From contig QMTG01000035.1 of assembly GCA_003649915.1 (NCBI GenBank), positions 1 to 9,729 on the forward strand: a stretch of 9,729 nucleotides of DNA, written 5' to 3'. The stretch comes from Thermoplasmata archaeon (GTDB lineage: Archaea > Thermoplasmatota > Thermoplasmata > B31-G17). The notes under the pieces are model-generated. The model worked only from the letters and a program-made list of their open reading frames with translations. It was not told the origin of the DNA and made no database searches. Numbering within the stretch: the first letter of the stretch is position 1; the number at the start of each line of letters is the position of its first letter. The position numbers and the translations under genes are program-made. This document shows positions 1 through 6,880 of the stretch, piece by piece.

Positions 1-695
1 ATCCCAGCCTTCCTGCATACTTCTCCCCACTCCATTGCAACAATCTGCATTAGTTTGAGTAAAGATTTATTCTTTAACAACTCTCCGTTCTTGATGCCAA
101 ATATGGCTGTTAAAGGATTTATGCACGAGTTTATGGCGCACTTCTCCCAGATTTTTATCTCAATATCATCAACAATTTGCGCGGGTATTGCGGAGGAAGT
201 TAGAAGGGTGTGCAAGTCATGCAAAATCGCGTTAGAGCACCTTGACCACGCACCAATATACGTATCACCGATGCCAGCGCACTCTACAATTCCCGGTCCA
301 ATAACGTTTGCACCCATTGTTGTAACCGCACCGATAATTGCCAGGTCTGCAAAATATTGAGATAAAACTTCAAGGTTTCCCACACCGTTCTGGAAGGATA
401 CCAGTCCCTTTGCCAATATTCCTGCCTCTTTCATTTCTATTGCTATATTCTCAGTATCGTAAGCCTTTACAGTCACAAAAATATAGTCATACTCTTTCTC
501 CAAAAGATTAACATCATGTACGGCGCGGATGTTGACAACAAAATTCCTCACACCAGTTATTTGTAATCCCTTTTTGTTTATAGCGTCTATGTGCCATTTA
601 CGACCAAGCAATGTAACGTGGGCGTTCTTGCTCAATAGTGCACCTATTACACTGCCCAGTGCTCCTGCACCAGCTATGAGAACTCGTGTCCTCAT
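1..695 (-). CDS. panE: 2-dehydropantoate 2-reductase (ketopantoate reductase), C-terminus cut by window edge
   Basis: I read 231 codons from an ATG at 695 down to the left edge without a stop, so the 3' end lies outside the window. PanE reduces 2-dehydropantoate to D-pantoate with NADPH in the cytoplasm; in archaea pantoate then goes to pantoate kinase and phosphopantothenate synthetase on the way to CoA. Visible signatures: an N-terminal dinucleotide-binding loop GAGALG (residues 9-14), the FQNGVGN segment (101-107), whose Asn corresponds to the substrate-binding Asn98 of E. coli PanE, and IWEKCAINSCINPLTA (182-197), where Lys185 matches catalytic Lys176 and Asn189/Asn193 match the conserved asparagines. 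The start overlaps the stop of the upstream NifX-like gene in an ATGA arrangement, with only a weak AGGG upstream, so translation is probably coupled. Family assignment is firm; only the missing C-terminal part cannot be checked. Confidence 0.93.
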   Translation of the reverse strand, partial: MRTRVLIAGAGALGSVIGALLSKNAHVTLLGRKWHIDAINKKGLQITGVRNFVVNIRAVHDVNLLEKEYDYIFVTVKAYDTENIAIEMKEAGILAKGLVSFQNGVGNLEVLSQYFADLAIIGAVTTMGANVIGPGIVECAGIGDTYIGAWSRCSNAILHDLHTLLTSSAIPAQIVDDIEIKIWEKCAINSCINPLTAIFGIKNGELLKNKSLLKLMQIVAMEWGEVCRKAG

Positions 696-1012
696 TTCCC
701 TACGATTCTTGCCAGCACCTCTTTTACAGTGCAAGACATTTCGACCACAGTCTCAATTCCAAGTCTTGAGAACCACTCAACAGCCCTTGGACCCATGCCT
801 CCAGCAACAACTTTTTTCACACCCATGCCTGCGAGATAGTTGGGCAAATATCCGGGCTCATGCCCTCCAGCAATGGGGTTTTCAACGGCTCGAACCCCTT
901 TAACCTCTCCACCTTCGATATCGACTATTATATAGTAGGGGCACCTGCCAAAATGCGCCGCTATTTTGCTCTCAATACCGTTATTGTTTTCACATGCAAA
1001 TGCTACCTTCAT
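692..1012 (-). CDS. NifX/NifB-type dinitrogenase iron-molybdenum cofactor domain protein
   Basis: A 106-aa single-domain protein of the Nitro_FeMo-Co family (COG1433-like). It opens MKVAFACENN, has AAHFGRCPYYIIVDIE (residues 18-33), typical of the family's FGR-x-x-Y-F strand, then GGHEPGYLPNYL (49-60) and AGGMGPRAVEWF (70-81). Cysteines are at 7, 24 and 94. Stand-alone members are common in archaea that lack nitrogenase and are thought to bind metal clusters; the actual role is unknown, and nothing here points to nitrogen fixation. An ATG at 1030 would add six residues, but I chose the ATG at 1012: it matches the family's usual first residues and lies about 28 nt downstream of a TATA-like box, as expected for a leaderless transcript, whereas 1030 is only about 10 nt from that box. 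The last 4 bp overlap panE, so the two genes are very likely one operon. Confidence 0.88.
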   Translation of the reverse strand: MKVAFACENNNGIESKIAAHFGRCPYYIIVDIEGGEVKGVRAVENPIAGGHEPGYLPNYLAGMGVKKVVAGGMGPRAVEWFSRLGIETVVEMSCTVKEVLARIVGK

Positions 1013-1035
1013 GTCTTCCCTAAATATCATGCACC

Positions 1036-1043
1036 TATAAAAA
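1036..1043 (-). promoter_or_regulatory. TATA-like box for the NifX-like gene/panE operon
   Basis: On the minus strand TTTTTATA lies with its centre about 28 nt before the ATG at 1012. This is archaeal TATA-box spacing to a transcript start at or next to the start codon, so a leaderless or nearly leaderless mRNA is inferred. The BRE side is not a clear match. Confidence 0.5.
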
Positions 1044-1073
1044 GATTAGAGGTACCACAATGCCTTGGAAAAA

Positions 1074-1085
1074 CTTAACTATAAG
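1074..1085 (+). promoter_or_regulatory. TATA-like box for the lhr helicase gene
   Basis: TTAACTATAAGT on the plus strand is centred about 26 nt upstream of the ATG at 1106, the spacing expected for a leaderless transcript. No good Shine-Dalgarno precedes that ATG. This promoter and the minus-strand TATA box share one 93-bp divergent region. Confidence 0.45.
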
Positions 1086-1105
1086 TGCGTGCATGAGTAA
1101 ATGAG

Positions 1106-3838
1106 ATGATGAGTACTCCTCTCCACCCGAAAATTCTGCGAGCCTTAGAAAAGAAAGGGTGGAAAGAATTAACACCACCACAGATAATGGCTATTGAGCC
1201 TGTGCTCTCAGGAAAAAACGTGCTCATAATTGCCCCTACAGGGAGTGGAAAGACTGAAGCAGTTATGCTTCCAATATTTCATAAAATAATGTGCGATGGT
1301 GGTGATGGAATACTTGCCCTCTACATAACACCGCTACGCGCCCTAAACAGGGACCTTATTAGAAGGCTTGAGTACTTTTCCTCAGAACTTGGGATAACAA
1401 TGGCGGTACGCCATGGCGATACGAGTAAGAGGGAGAGGATTAGGCAGAGCATGATGCTTCCCCAGCTCCTAATAACAACACCTGAAACATTTCAGATACT
1501 TTTTACTGGTAAAAGGTTGCGAGAAGGTTTGAAAAAAGTGAAATACCTCGTGGTGGACGAGGTGCATGAATTATTTGGGAGCGAGCGCGGTGCCCAATTA
1601 TCTGTAGCCATTGCTAGGCTTGAACACTATATAGGGCGTCATGTGCAAAAGATTGGGCTCTCAGCCACGATAGGAAATGCCGCTGATGTCTCCAAATTTC
1701 TCGGCGATGACGTTGTAATTATAGACGTTGCTGGTCAGAAAAAAATGGAAGTATTTGTTGATTACCCGGACGTTATGCAGGATGATGAAGAGATGGGATG
1801 CGCATCAGAGGTGAGGGCTGAAGACCTGTGCGCGATGCGAATGTGCCTTGACACCATACTTTCCCATAAAGCCACACTGTTTTTTGTGAACACGAGGGAT
1901 ACTGCGGAGGTGCTCGGGGCTAAGTACTCCGCAATATTCGGCGATGTACCTATTGCTGTCCATCATGGCTCTTTATCCAAGGACATAAGAGTGGATGTTG
2001 AGAACCGCTTTAAGAACGGAGAGTTAAAGGCAATTATATGCACTTCATCACTGGAGTTAGGCATAGATGTAGGTCATGCAGACTATGTTATACAGTATAA
2101 TTCTCCAAGGCAGGTGTCAAGGCTTGTGCAGCGCCTTGGCAGGGCTGGCCACAGGCTAAATGAGGTATCAAGGGGCATGATCATCGCAACAAACCCTGAT
2201 GACCTTATGGAGGCAGCGGTTATTGCAAGGAGGGCGCTAGAGGGCGAGATTGAGGATTGTGTGCAAAGGGCCTGCCCGCTCACAGTGCTTGCAAATCAAA
2301 TCGCCGCCATGAGTATTGCGGAATGCAGGGACTTGACCGACGCTTTTCATATTCTTAGAAGTTCGCATACTTTCCGTAATCTTTCTAAGGATGCTTTCAG
2401 GAGAGTCTGCGATATGCTTGCAAGTGCTGGTCTTCTTCGGCGAGAGCGAAGTGGCAGGAAAACGTACGAGTATTTCTATAATAATATATCAATGATTCCA
2501 GACGAAAAAATGTACGAGGTTCACGATGTTGTCACAGGTAGAACTGTAGGCGTTCTTGATGAGGACTTTGTCGTCTCTTACGTTTCAGAGGGCTCTTATA
2601 TAATAATAGGGGGCAGAACTTGGCGTGTGGTCGGTGTTGGGGATAACATAACTGTTGAGCCTGCAAGAGAGCCTGGCACTGTTCCGCAGTGGATTGGTGA
2701 GGAAATACCCGTTCCCTTTGAGGTTGCACAGGAGGTTGGAAAACTAAGGAGGGACATTTATGATGGAAATTATGATGTACTTAAAAACTATCCCCTGACT
2801 GAGAGGGCGAAGGATAAAATCATTGAATATATTGAGGGGCAAAAGCCTTTCCCAATAGCAACTGATAGAGAAATTGTTGTCGAGGACGATGGAGAACGCG
2901 TGGTGATAAACGCATGCTTTGGTAGCAGGACTAATGAAACCCTTGGGAAAATCCTTGGAACATTGCTTAGTGCTAGGATTGGTGAGACAGTAGCCGTCAG
3001 ATGCGACCCTTACCGTATAATACTGATATCTGGGCTTAGAAAAGGATTTTCCGACATGGTCTATGATGCCATTTTATCCCTGGCGGAGGACGCTGTGGCT
3101 GAGATTGTAAAAAGAGCCGTAGCCACGTCTTCAGCCTTTAAGTGGAACTTTGTGCATGTGGCAAGAAAGTTCGGAATAATAAGAAAGGATGCTGTTATTC
3201 ATAATATTGACAAGATAATCGATTTATACAGAGATTCTGTGGTTTTCGAAGAGGCGATTCAGCGTTATATCTGGAACTATATGGATATTGAAAGCACGAA
3301 AAACGTTGTGCGCAGGATATGTGCAGAGGATATTAAGGTAGTGCGGTCAAAGATCAGCCCGATTGGTATGGCAGGCTATGATACGAGGGCGGAGGTTGTT
3401 TTTCCAAGGCGCTTAGAGGGGCCTATCTTGGATGCGGTGAAGAAAAGGCTGGAAAATCAAGTGCTAATCTTAGTATGCACAAGGTGCTGCACTGCGCGCA
3501 GGTACACTGTTGGAAGCGCTCCCAGCACACCGAGATGTATGAAGTGTGGCTCGGTAATGATTGCCGCAATACCCCCGAGGGATAGGGATAAGATTGCGTT
3601 GCTGAGGAAGAAAAGACTAAGCAAGGATGAAAGGGCAGAAGTATCTAGGATTGTTAAGAGTGCAATGCTTGTTCGCAATCATGGCAAAAAAGCTCTTCTA
3701 GCCCTTGCAGGAAGAGGCATAGGGCCAGACACGGCAGCGAGAATTCTCAGGGGCTATTACAGGAACGATAGGGAGTTTATAAGGGAAATCTTGAGGGCGG
3801 AGATTAATTACGCGAGAACAAAGAAGTTTTGGGATTGA
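1106..3838 (+). CDS. lhr: Lhr-type superfamily 2 ATP-dependent helicase (archaeal)
   Basis: A complete 910-aa DEAD/DEAH-like helicase of the Lhr family, which unwinds nucleic acids in a 3'-5' direction and is linked to DNA repair or RNA metabolism in archaea. RecA1 shows a Q-like motif LTPPQ (22-26), Walker A APTGSGKT (43-50), TPLRALNRDL (75-84), the Walker B box DEVH (151-154) and SAT (186-188). RecA2 shows TSSLELGIDVG (from 313) and motif VI QRLGRAGH (342-349). Then come a winged-helix-like segment (about 385-462), a beta-barrel region starting near MIPDEKMYEV and reaching IGEEIPVPFEVAQEVG, and a helical region to about 780, together the Lhr-core layout. The C-terminus adds a CxxC...CxxC set (Cys791, 794, 811, 814) and a possible helix-hairpin-helix stretch (about 862-885), ending ARTKKFWD. 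The start is ATG 1106 (ATGATG; 1109 is also possible), chosen from the TATA spacing. It converges on the next gene across a long spacer. Confidence 0.95.
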   Translation: MMSTPLHPKILRALEKKGWKELTPPQIMAIEPVLSGKNVLIIAPTGSGKTEAVMLPIFHKIMCDGGDGILALYITPLRALNRDLIRRLEYFSSELGITMAVRHGDTSKRERIRQSMMLPQLLITTPETFQILFTGKRLREGLKKVKYLVVDEVHELFGSERGAQLSVAIARLEHYIGRHVQKIGLSATIGNAADVSKFLGDDVVIIDVAGQKKMEVFVDYPDVMQDDEEMGCASEVRAEDLCAMRMCLDTILSHKATLFFVNTRDTAEVLGAKYSAIFGDVPIAVHHGSLSKDIRVDVENRFKNGELKAIICTSSLELGIDVGHADYVIQYNSPRQVSRLVQRLGRAGHRLNEVSRGMIIATNPDDLMEAAVIARRALEGEIEDCVQRACPLTVLANQIAAMSIAECRDLTDAFHILRSSHTFRNLSKDAFRRVCDMLASAGLLRRERSGRKTYEYFYNNISMIPDEKMYEVHDVVTGRTVGVLDEDFVVSYVSEGSYIIIGGRTWRVVGVGDNITVEPAREPGTVPQWIGEEIPVPFEVAQEVGKLRRDIYDGNYDVLKNYPLTERAKDKIIEYIEGQKPFPIATDREIVVEDDGERVVINACFGSRTNETLGKILGTLLSARIGETVAVRCDPYRIILISGLRKGFSDMVYDAILSLAEDAVAEIVKRAVATSSAFKWNFVHVARKFGIIRKDAVIHNIDKIIDLYRDSVVFEEAIQRYIWNYMDIESTKNVVRRICAEDIKVVRSKISPIGMAGYDTRAEVVFPRRLEGPILDAVKKRLENQVLILVCTRCCTARRYTVGSAPSTPRCMKCGSVMIAAIPPRDRDKIALLRKKRLSKDERAEVSRIVKSAMLVRNHGKKALLALAGRGIGPDTAARILRGYYRNDREFIREILRAEINYARTKKFWD

Positions 3839-3852
3839 GGCTGCCGCGAAAG

Positions 3853-3872
3853 TTTTTGGCTAAAAAGCCGAA
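3853..3872 (+). terminator. Possible transcription end of lhr (T5 run plus small hairpin)
   Basis: Fifteen bases after the lhr stop there is a TTTTT run (3853-3857). Bases 3855-3861 can pair with 3866-3872 around an AAAA loop (7 bp, including one T-G wobble). No T-tract follows the hairpin, so a bacterial-type terminator is unlikely. The T5 run alone could serve as a weak archaeal termination signal. Confidence 0.25.
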
Positions 3873-3944
3873 TGATAAAAGAATAGATATAATGTATGCA
3901 TTTTAATCGCTTGCTAAATATAGTAGTTGTTGCTATCACATCGC

Positions 3945-4270
3945 TCCTGCCACCATGCACAATCCGCCTATTACTTCGCCTATCGCTTTCCTGCTCGTAT
4001 AACCTATTCATGTCTTATCATATATTCATTCCTGCCTTATCGCCCATTCATAGCGTGTTCCAGCCCACTTATTGCCAACTCACGTTTCTCTTTTCTTATC
4101 ATCCCAGCCCACTTATCGCCAATCACCCGTTTTTCCTCCCCCATTACCCAATTAATCACCCCTCCATGCCGTTTATTGCTAGTCCTCTCGCCTTTCTTTC
4201 AATTATCCAGTATCGCTAGTTTCTGCTCACCTATTGCCAAGTCTATTGTCCACTTTCGCCCTCTATTAGA
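3945..4270. repeat. Pyrimidine-rich degenerate repeat region in the lhr / RFAP-synthase-like convergent spacer
   Basis: This is the core of a 514-bp stretch (3839-4352) between two converging genes in which I find no gene. The plus strand is about 77% C+T over 4081-4200 (28 purines in 120 bases by my count). The core TATYGC occurs seven times on this strand, at 3981, 4038, 4070, 4114, 4174, 4211 and 4232, with near-variants at 3969, 4005, 4016, 4097 and 4244. The clearest pair is CAGCCCACTTATTGCCAA (4061-4078) and the same 18-mer with one T-to-C change at 4105-4122, 44 bp apart, with similar flanks. Spacing is irregular, so it is not a CRISPR array. Two overlapping plus-strand open frames (3896-4219 and 3927-4298) are explained by the scarcity of purines, which removes stop codons; they have no recognisable protein content. 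The remainder of the spacer (4271-4352) shows nothing I can name. Confidence 0.55.
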
Positions 4271-4352
4271 TTACAGCACTAAATTGCTCATTTTCTAAAG
4301 CAGTCATGTACTATGTTGTGTTCAAGTTCTCTCTTAGCGATGCAATAATATC

Positions 4353-5408
4353 TCATCCCACAACCTTTTCCCACACAACACCGTGATTATCAATGTGCGT
4401 TTTTATGTATTTACTTAGTTCTATCCCAAAATCGTGAGCAATTTTTTCGCTCAACCCGCCAACCTTTGACACCGCAGTTATTGCGGGTCCTACTGAGCTC
4501 ATCCCAACAATCTCAGCTCCGTGGCTGCGTAGATGCTTCATAAACTCGTATATTTCTTCCCAGCACTCGTGGTGCTTTATTTCTGCAACCTTTGACCCCA
4601 TATTTTGGAGACGCCAGACGCACTCTCCCATCGCTTTTACATCACCTTTAAGCATTGAAGGTATAAGGCGCATGACAATCTCGTGCGATTTACTCTCAGC
4701 ATGCCAGTCATCCATCTCCCGCGCTTTTGTGAGTAATAACTTTACTTCGTCCTCTCCGTAATTCTTTGCCACATCCTTGGGAATAAAAACGTGCACTTCC
4801 TTGCCTGGTAGTTCGCATCTGCATATTATTTCAAGACAATCGCCTATAACAAAAAAGCCGCCGTAGTATGCTGCTGCGGGCCCTACGCCAGTCTCAAACC
4901 CGGGCACGACATGCGCATCATCCCACTCTTCTACAAAGTTATAGCCTATGAGCATGCGCAAATCCCTTATATCGAGCGGGTTCCCAAGCACATGGTTTAC
5001 GCCATAGGCCACGGCAGAGAGAACTGCTGATGTAGAGCCCAACCCCATGTGATTTATTCCATGCTCTCCGACGCGTATCTCGAAACCCTTGTTATAACCA
5101 ACAGCCTTTGCAACTATACGGGCGATATGCTCCACTACCGCCCTTCTCCCAGCCTCTATTGCGTATTCCTTGCTGGCATTAACAGTAGCCTCAACATACG
5201 CGCCAAGGGCATAACCCACACCACCGCCCCCGGGCCTCCCAGGTGCGAATCTCCTCATATCAATAACACTGAGATGTACCCTAGCAGGAACCCGTACCTT
5301 TACAGCATAATCTCGAACCCTGACTTTACCGTGGCTTACGCTAACACGATTTATCCATGTTCCCGGCTTTATGGGCGTGAGTGAAGCCATTGCTGCACCG
5401 TCAAACAT
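4353..5408 (-). CDS. GHMP-superfamily protein, beta-ribofuranosylaminobenzene 5'-phosphate synthase-like
   Basis: A 351-aa protein most like the archaeal beta-RFAP synthase/sugar-kinase-like group (COG1907 type). Family members join 4-aminobenzoate (or 4-hydroxybenzoate) to PRPP, releasing CO2 and PPi, as the first dedicated step of methanopterin-type cofactors. Supporting segments: VRVPARVHLSVIDM (38-51), resembling the family's P-S-R-L-H-x-T-L-I-D opening; GRPGGGGVGYAL (57-68); the GHMP glycine-rich loop HMGLGSTSA (120-128); VMRLIPSMLKGDVKAMG, matching the family's conserved LPxLxxxDxxxFG helix; and MSSVGPAITAVS near the C-terminus. About 37 residues precede the first core strand, more than usual. 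A GTG at 5411 overlaps the pyrI stop by one base, ATG 5408 follows at once and ATG 5390 is a third option; none has a strong Shine-Dalgarno, and I chose 5408. The glycine loop looks closer to true kinases than to typical RFAP synthases, so a different phosphotransfer or PRPP activity is possible. Confidence 0.72.
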   Translation of the reverse strand: MFDGAAMASLTPIKPGTWINRVSVSHGKVRVRDYAVKVRVPARVHLSVIDMRRFAPGRPGGGGVGYALGAYVEATVNASKEYAIEAGRRAVVEHIARIVAKAVGYNKGFEIRVGEHGINHMGLGSTSAVLSAVAYGVNHVLGNPLDIRDLRMLIGYNFVEEWDDAHVVPGFETGVGPAAAYYGGFFVIGDCLEIICRCELPGKEVHVFIPKDVAKNYGEDEVKLLLTKAREMDDWHAESKSHEIVMRLIPSMLKGDVKAMGECVWRLQNMGSKVAEIKHHECWEEIYEFMKHLRSHGAEIVGMSSVGPAITAVSKVGGLSEKIAHDFGIELSKYIKTHIDNHGVVWEKVVG

Positions 5409-5410
5409 CA

Positions 5411-5878
5411 CTAAACTATATAATCCTTAACATCCAAAATCTCTCTCTCGCAATACACACACTTGAGCCTTAATGGCTTTGTGGATATTACTATAAACTC
5501 GCTCTCTACAGGCTCTCCACTGTTTGTTATACAACTCGGATTTGCGCATCTGACAATTCCCACAACTTTTTTCGGTAGCCTAACCCTGTACTTTTTCACA
5601 ACGTCGTACTCCCTTATTATGTTTATTGTTGCATGGGGGGCAATAAGCGCTATCTTGTTTACTTCTTTCGGGCTTAACTCCCTGCTCTCAACCTTAACTA
5701 TGTCCTTTTTTCCGAACTTTTTGCTACTTACGTTCATGGCAACACTTACGGTGTAATCCTCATTTCCCGTTATGCCGAGGATGGACAAAACCTTTAAAGC
5801 CATCCCAGGGGGAATGTGGTCTATGACCGTGCCATTTGTTATAGGTGTAACCTTCAACTCTCTTGCCACTTTTACCAC
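5411..5878 (-). CDS. pyrI: Aspartate carbamoyltransferase regulatory subunit
   Basis: A 155-aa regulatory chain of ATCase, which binds nucleotide effectors (CTP, ATP) and couples to the catalytic trimers through a zinc domain. The N-terminal allosteric domain begins KVTPITNGTVIDHIPPG (9-25). The zinc site is complete: Cys111 and Cys116 (RCANPSC), then Cys140 and Cys143 (KCVYC), matching the four cysteine ligands of E. coli PyrI. Length is normal for the family. The open frame extends to an ATG at 5905, but that adds nine residues not seen in the family and a 34-bp overlap with pyrB. The GTG at 5878 has GAGGTG five bases upstream and a 7-bp overlap with pyrB, so I prefer it; GTG at 5881 or 5869 is less likely. 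The gene sits directly between pyrB and the RFAP-synthase-like gene, in one transcription unit. Confidence 0.95.
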   Translation of the reverse strand: MVKVARELKVTPITNGTVIDHIPPGMALKVLSILGITGNEDYTVSVAMNVSSKKFGKKDIVKVESRELSPKEVNKIALIAPHATINIIREYDVVKKYRVRLPKKVVGIVRCANPSCITNSGEPVESEFIVISTKPLRLKCVYCEREILDVKDYIV

Positions 5879-6822
5879 CACCCCACCTCGCCAAGAATCA
5901 AACATATGAGTGCCATTCTGACAGGAACTCCATAGAAGGCTTGCTTGAAATAAACGGCGTGCTTTGTTTCATCAACATCTACGTCTATTTCGTCAACCCT
6001 TGGCAGAGGATGCATTATTATTAGGCTTTTCTTAGCATTCTCAAGCAATTCGGTGGTTATCTTATAACTCCCCGCAATTTTTAGATACTCCTCAGGATCA
6101 GGAAACCTCTCTTTCTGTATCCTAGTAACGTAAAGCACATCTGCAACCTTTATGACAGAGGATATGTCGTCTGTCTCCCACACATCCCCACCGCTCTCCC
6201 TTATTTCTCTGACAATCTCCGCAGGCATTTGAAGTTCTGGTGGAGATACTAGTATTATCTTAGCATTGAATTTTGCAAGGGCGTACGCTAGGGAATGAAC
6301 AGTTCTCCCATATTTTAGGTCTCCAAGCAATGCTATGGTTTTTCCCTCAATGCCCCCAAGTTCTTTCTTTATTGTGTACAAGTCTAACAGGGTTTGGGTA
6401 GGATGCTGACCAGTACCGTCACCGGCGTTTATCACGGGCTTTTTTGACACCTTAGATGCAAACCTTGCCGCTCCCTCAGATGAATGGCGCAGGACTATGA
6501 TATCGCTGTATGCCTCTATCATTCTTATGGTATCTGCCAATGTTTCGCCCTTTTTAACGGAGGTCCTTGTGATGTCGCCAACATCTAGGACAGAGCCTCC
6601 CAGCCTCAACATTGCAGTGCTGAAAGATAACCTTGTCCTTGTGGACGGCTCGAAAAAAACTGTAGAGAGCACCCGCCCCCTCATGACTTCGGCGGTCTTT
6701 CTGCCCAAGGCATAGGGAAGCATTTTATCGGCTACAGTAAGCACTATCTCAATATCTTCTCTGCCAAAATCGTTTATTGATATTATATCTCTTCCCTTGA
6801 ATTTTTCAGCACCGCTAGACAT
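5872..6822 (-). CDS. pyrB: Aspartate carbamoyltransferase catalytic subunit
   Basis: A 316-aa catalytic chain of ATCase, which condenses carbamoyl phosphate with L-aspartate to N-carbamoyl-L-aspartate, the committed step of pyrimidine synthesis. The carbamoyl-phosphate loop FFEPSTRTR is at 56-64, the mobile SVKKGET loop at 88-94 supplies Ser88 and Lys91 (like Ser80/Lys84 in E. coli), Arg112 sits in VLRHS, HPTQTLLDL begins at 140, the aspartate-domain segment YVTRIQKERF is present, and HPLPR is at 271-275. Length is standard. The start is ATG 6822: it leaves a short MSSGAEK lead before the family's usual FKGRDIISI opening, and a TATA-like element lies about 26 nt upstream with no Shine-Dalgarno, so a leaderless start is inferred. 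It is the first gene of pyrB-pyrI-GHMP. All key catalytic residues are present. Confidence 0.97.
   Translation of the reverse strand: MSSGAEKFKGRDIISINDFGREDIEIVLTVADKMLPYALGRKTAEVMRGRVLSTVFFEPSTRTRLSFSTAMLRLGGSVLDVGDITRTSVKKGETLADTIRMIEAYSDIIVLRHSSEGAARFASKVSKKPVINAGDGTGQHPTQTLLDLYTIKKELGGIEGKTIALLGDLKYGRTVHSLAYALAKFNAKIILVSPPELQMPAEIVREIRESGGDVWETDDISSVIKVADVLYVTRIQKERFPDPEEYLKIAGSYKITTELLENAKKSLIIMHPLPRVDEIDVDVDETKHAVYFKQAFYGVPVRMALICLILGEVGWW
5884..5889 (-). promoter_or_regulatory. Shine-Dalgarno of pyrI inside the end of pyrB
   Basis: GAGGTG on the minus strand complements the archaeal 16S rRNA 3' end and lies five bases before the GTG at 5878. It decides the pyrI start in favour of that GTG over the upstream ATG at 5905. 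Confidence 0.65.
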
Positions 6823-6841
6823 CGGTTCATAATACAGGTCA

Positions 6842-6857
6842 TGCTTAAAAAGGTATT
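6842..6857 (-). promoter_or_regulatory. Probable pyrB operon promoter (TATA box, leaderless start)
   Basis: The minus strand reads AATACCTTTTTAAGCA; its TTTTTAA core (6845-6851) is centred about 26 nt before the pyrB ATG at 6822, so transcription would begin at or next to the start codon. A near-identical copy lies 39 bp upstream at 6881-6896. Confidence 0.55.
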
Positions 6858-6880
6858 CATCCTACTCAATCAGCGCCTTC

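Noticed and set aside
692..1012. Evidence for nitrogen fixation from the NifX-like domain
   Set aside because: Stand-alone domains of this family are widespread in organisms without nitrogenase, and no nif structural gene is in the window.
529..1078. Plus-strand open frames across panE and the NifX-like gene
   Set aside because: Both are antisense to genes with clear family motifs and have no promoter or homology of their own.
3945..4270. CRISPR array or CRISPR remnant
   Set aside because: Copies are short and degenerate, spacing is irregular (about 11 to 60 bp), there are no constant-length spacers, and no cas genes are nearby.
3896..4298. Two overlapping plus-strand open frames (107 and 123 codons) in the convergent spacer
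   Set aside because: They exist in two frames over the same pyrimidine-rich DNA, where stop codons are rare. They lack a promoter, a Shine-Dalgarno and any recognisable fold, and read as low-complexity Ser/Leu/Pro/Ile.
3839..4352. Replication origin or tRNA/snoRNA in the spacer
   Set aside because: I see no origin-recognition-box-like inverted elements, no cloverleaf, and no C/D box pair. The repeats are short and on one strand only.
5879..5905. Upstream ATG start for pyrI at 5905
   Set aside because: It adds nine residues atypical of PyrI and a 34-bp overlap with pyrB; GAGGTG is correctly placed for the GTG at 5878 instead.
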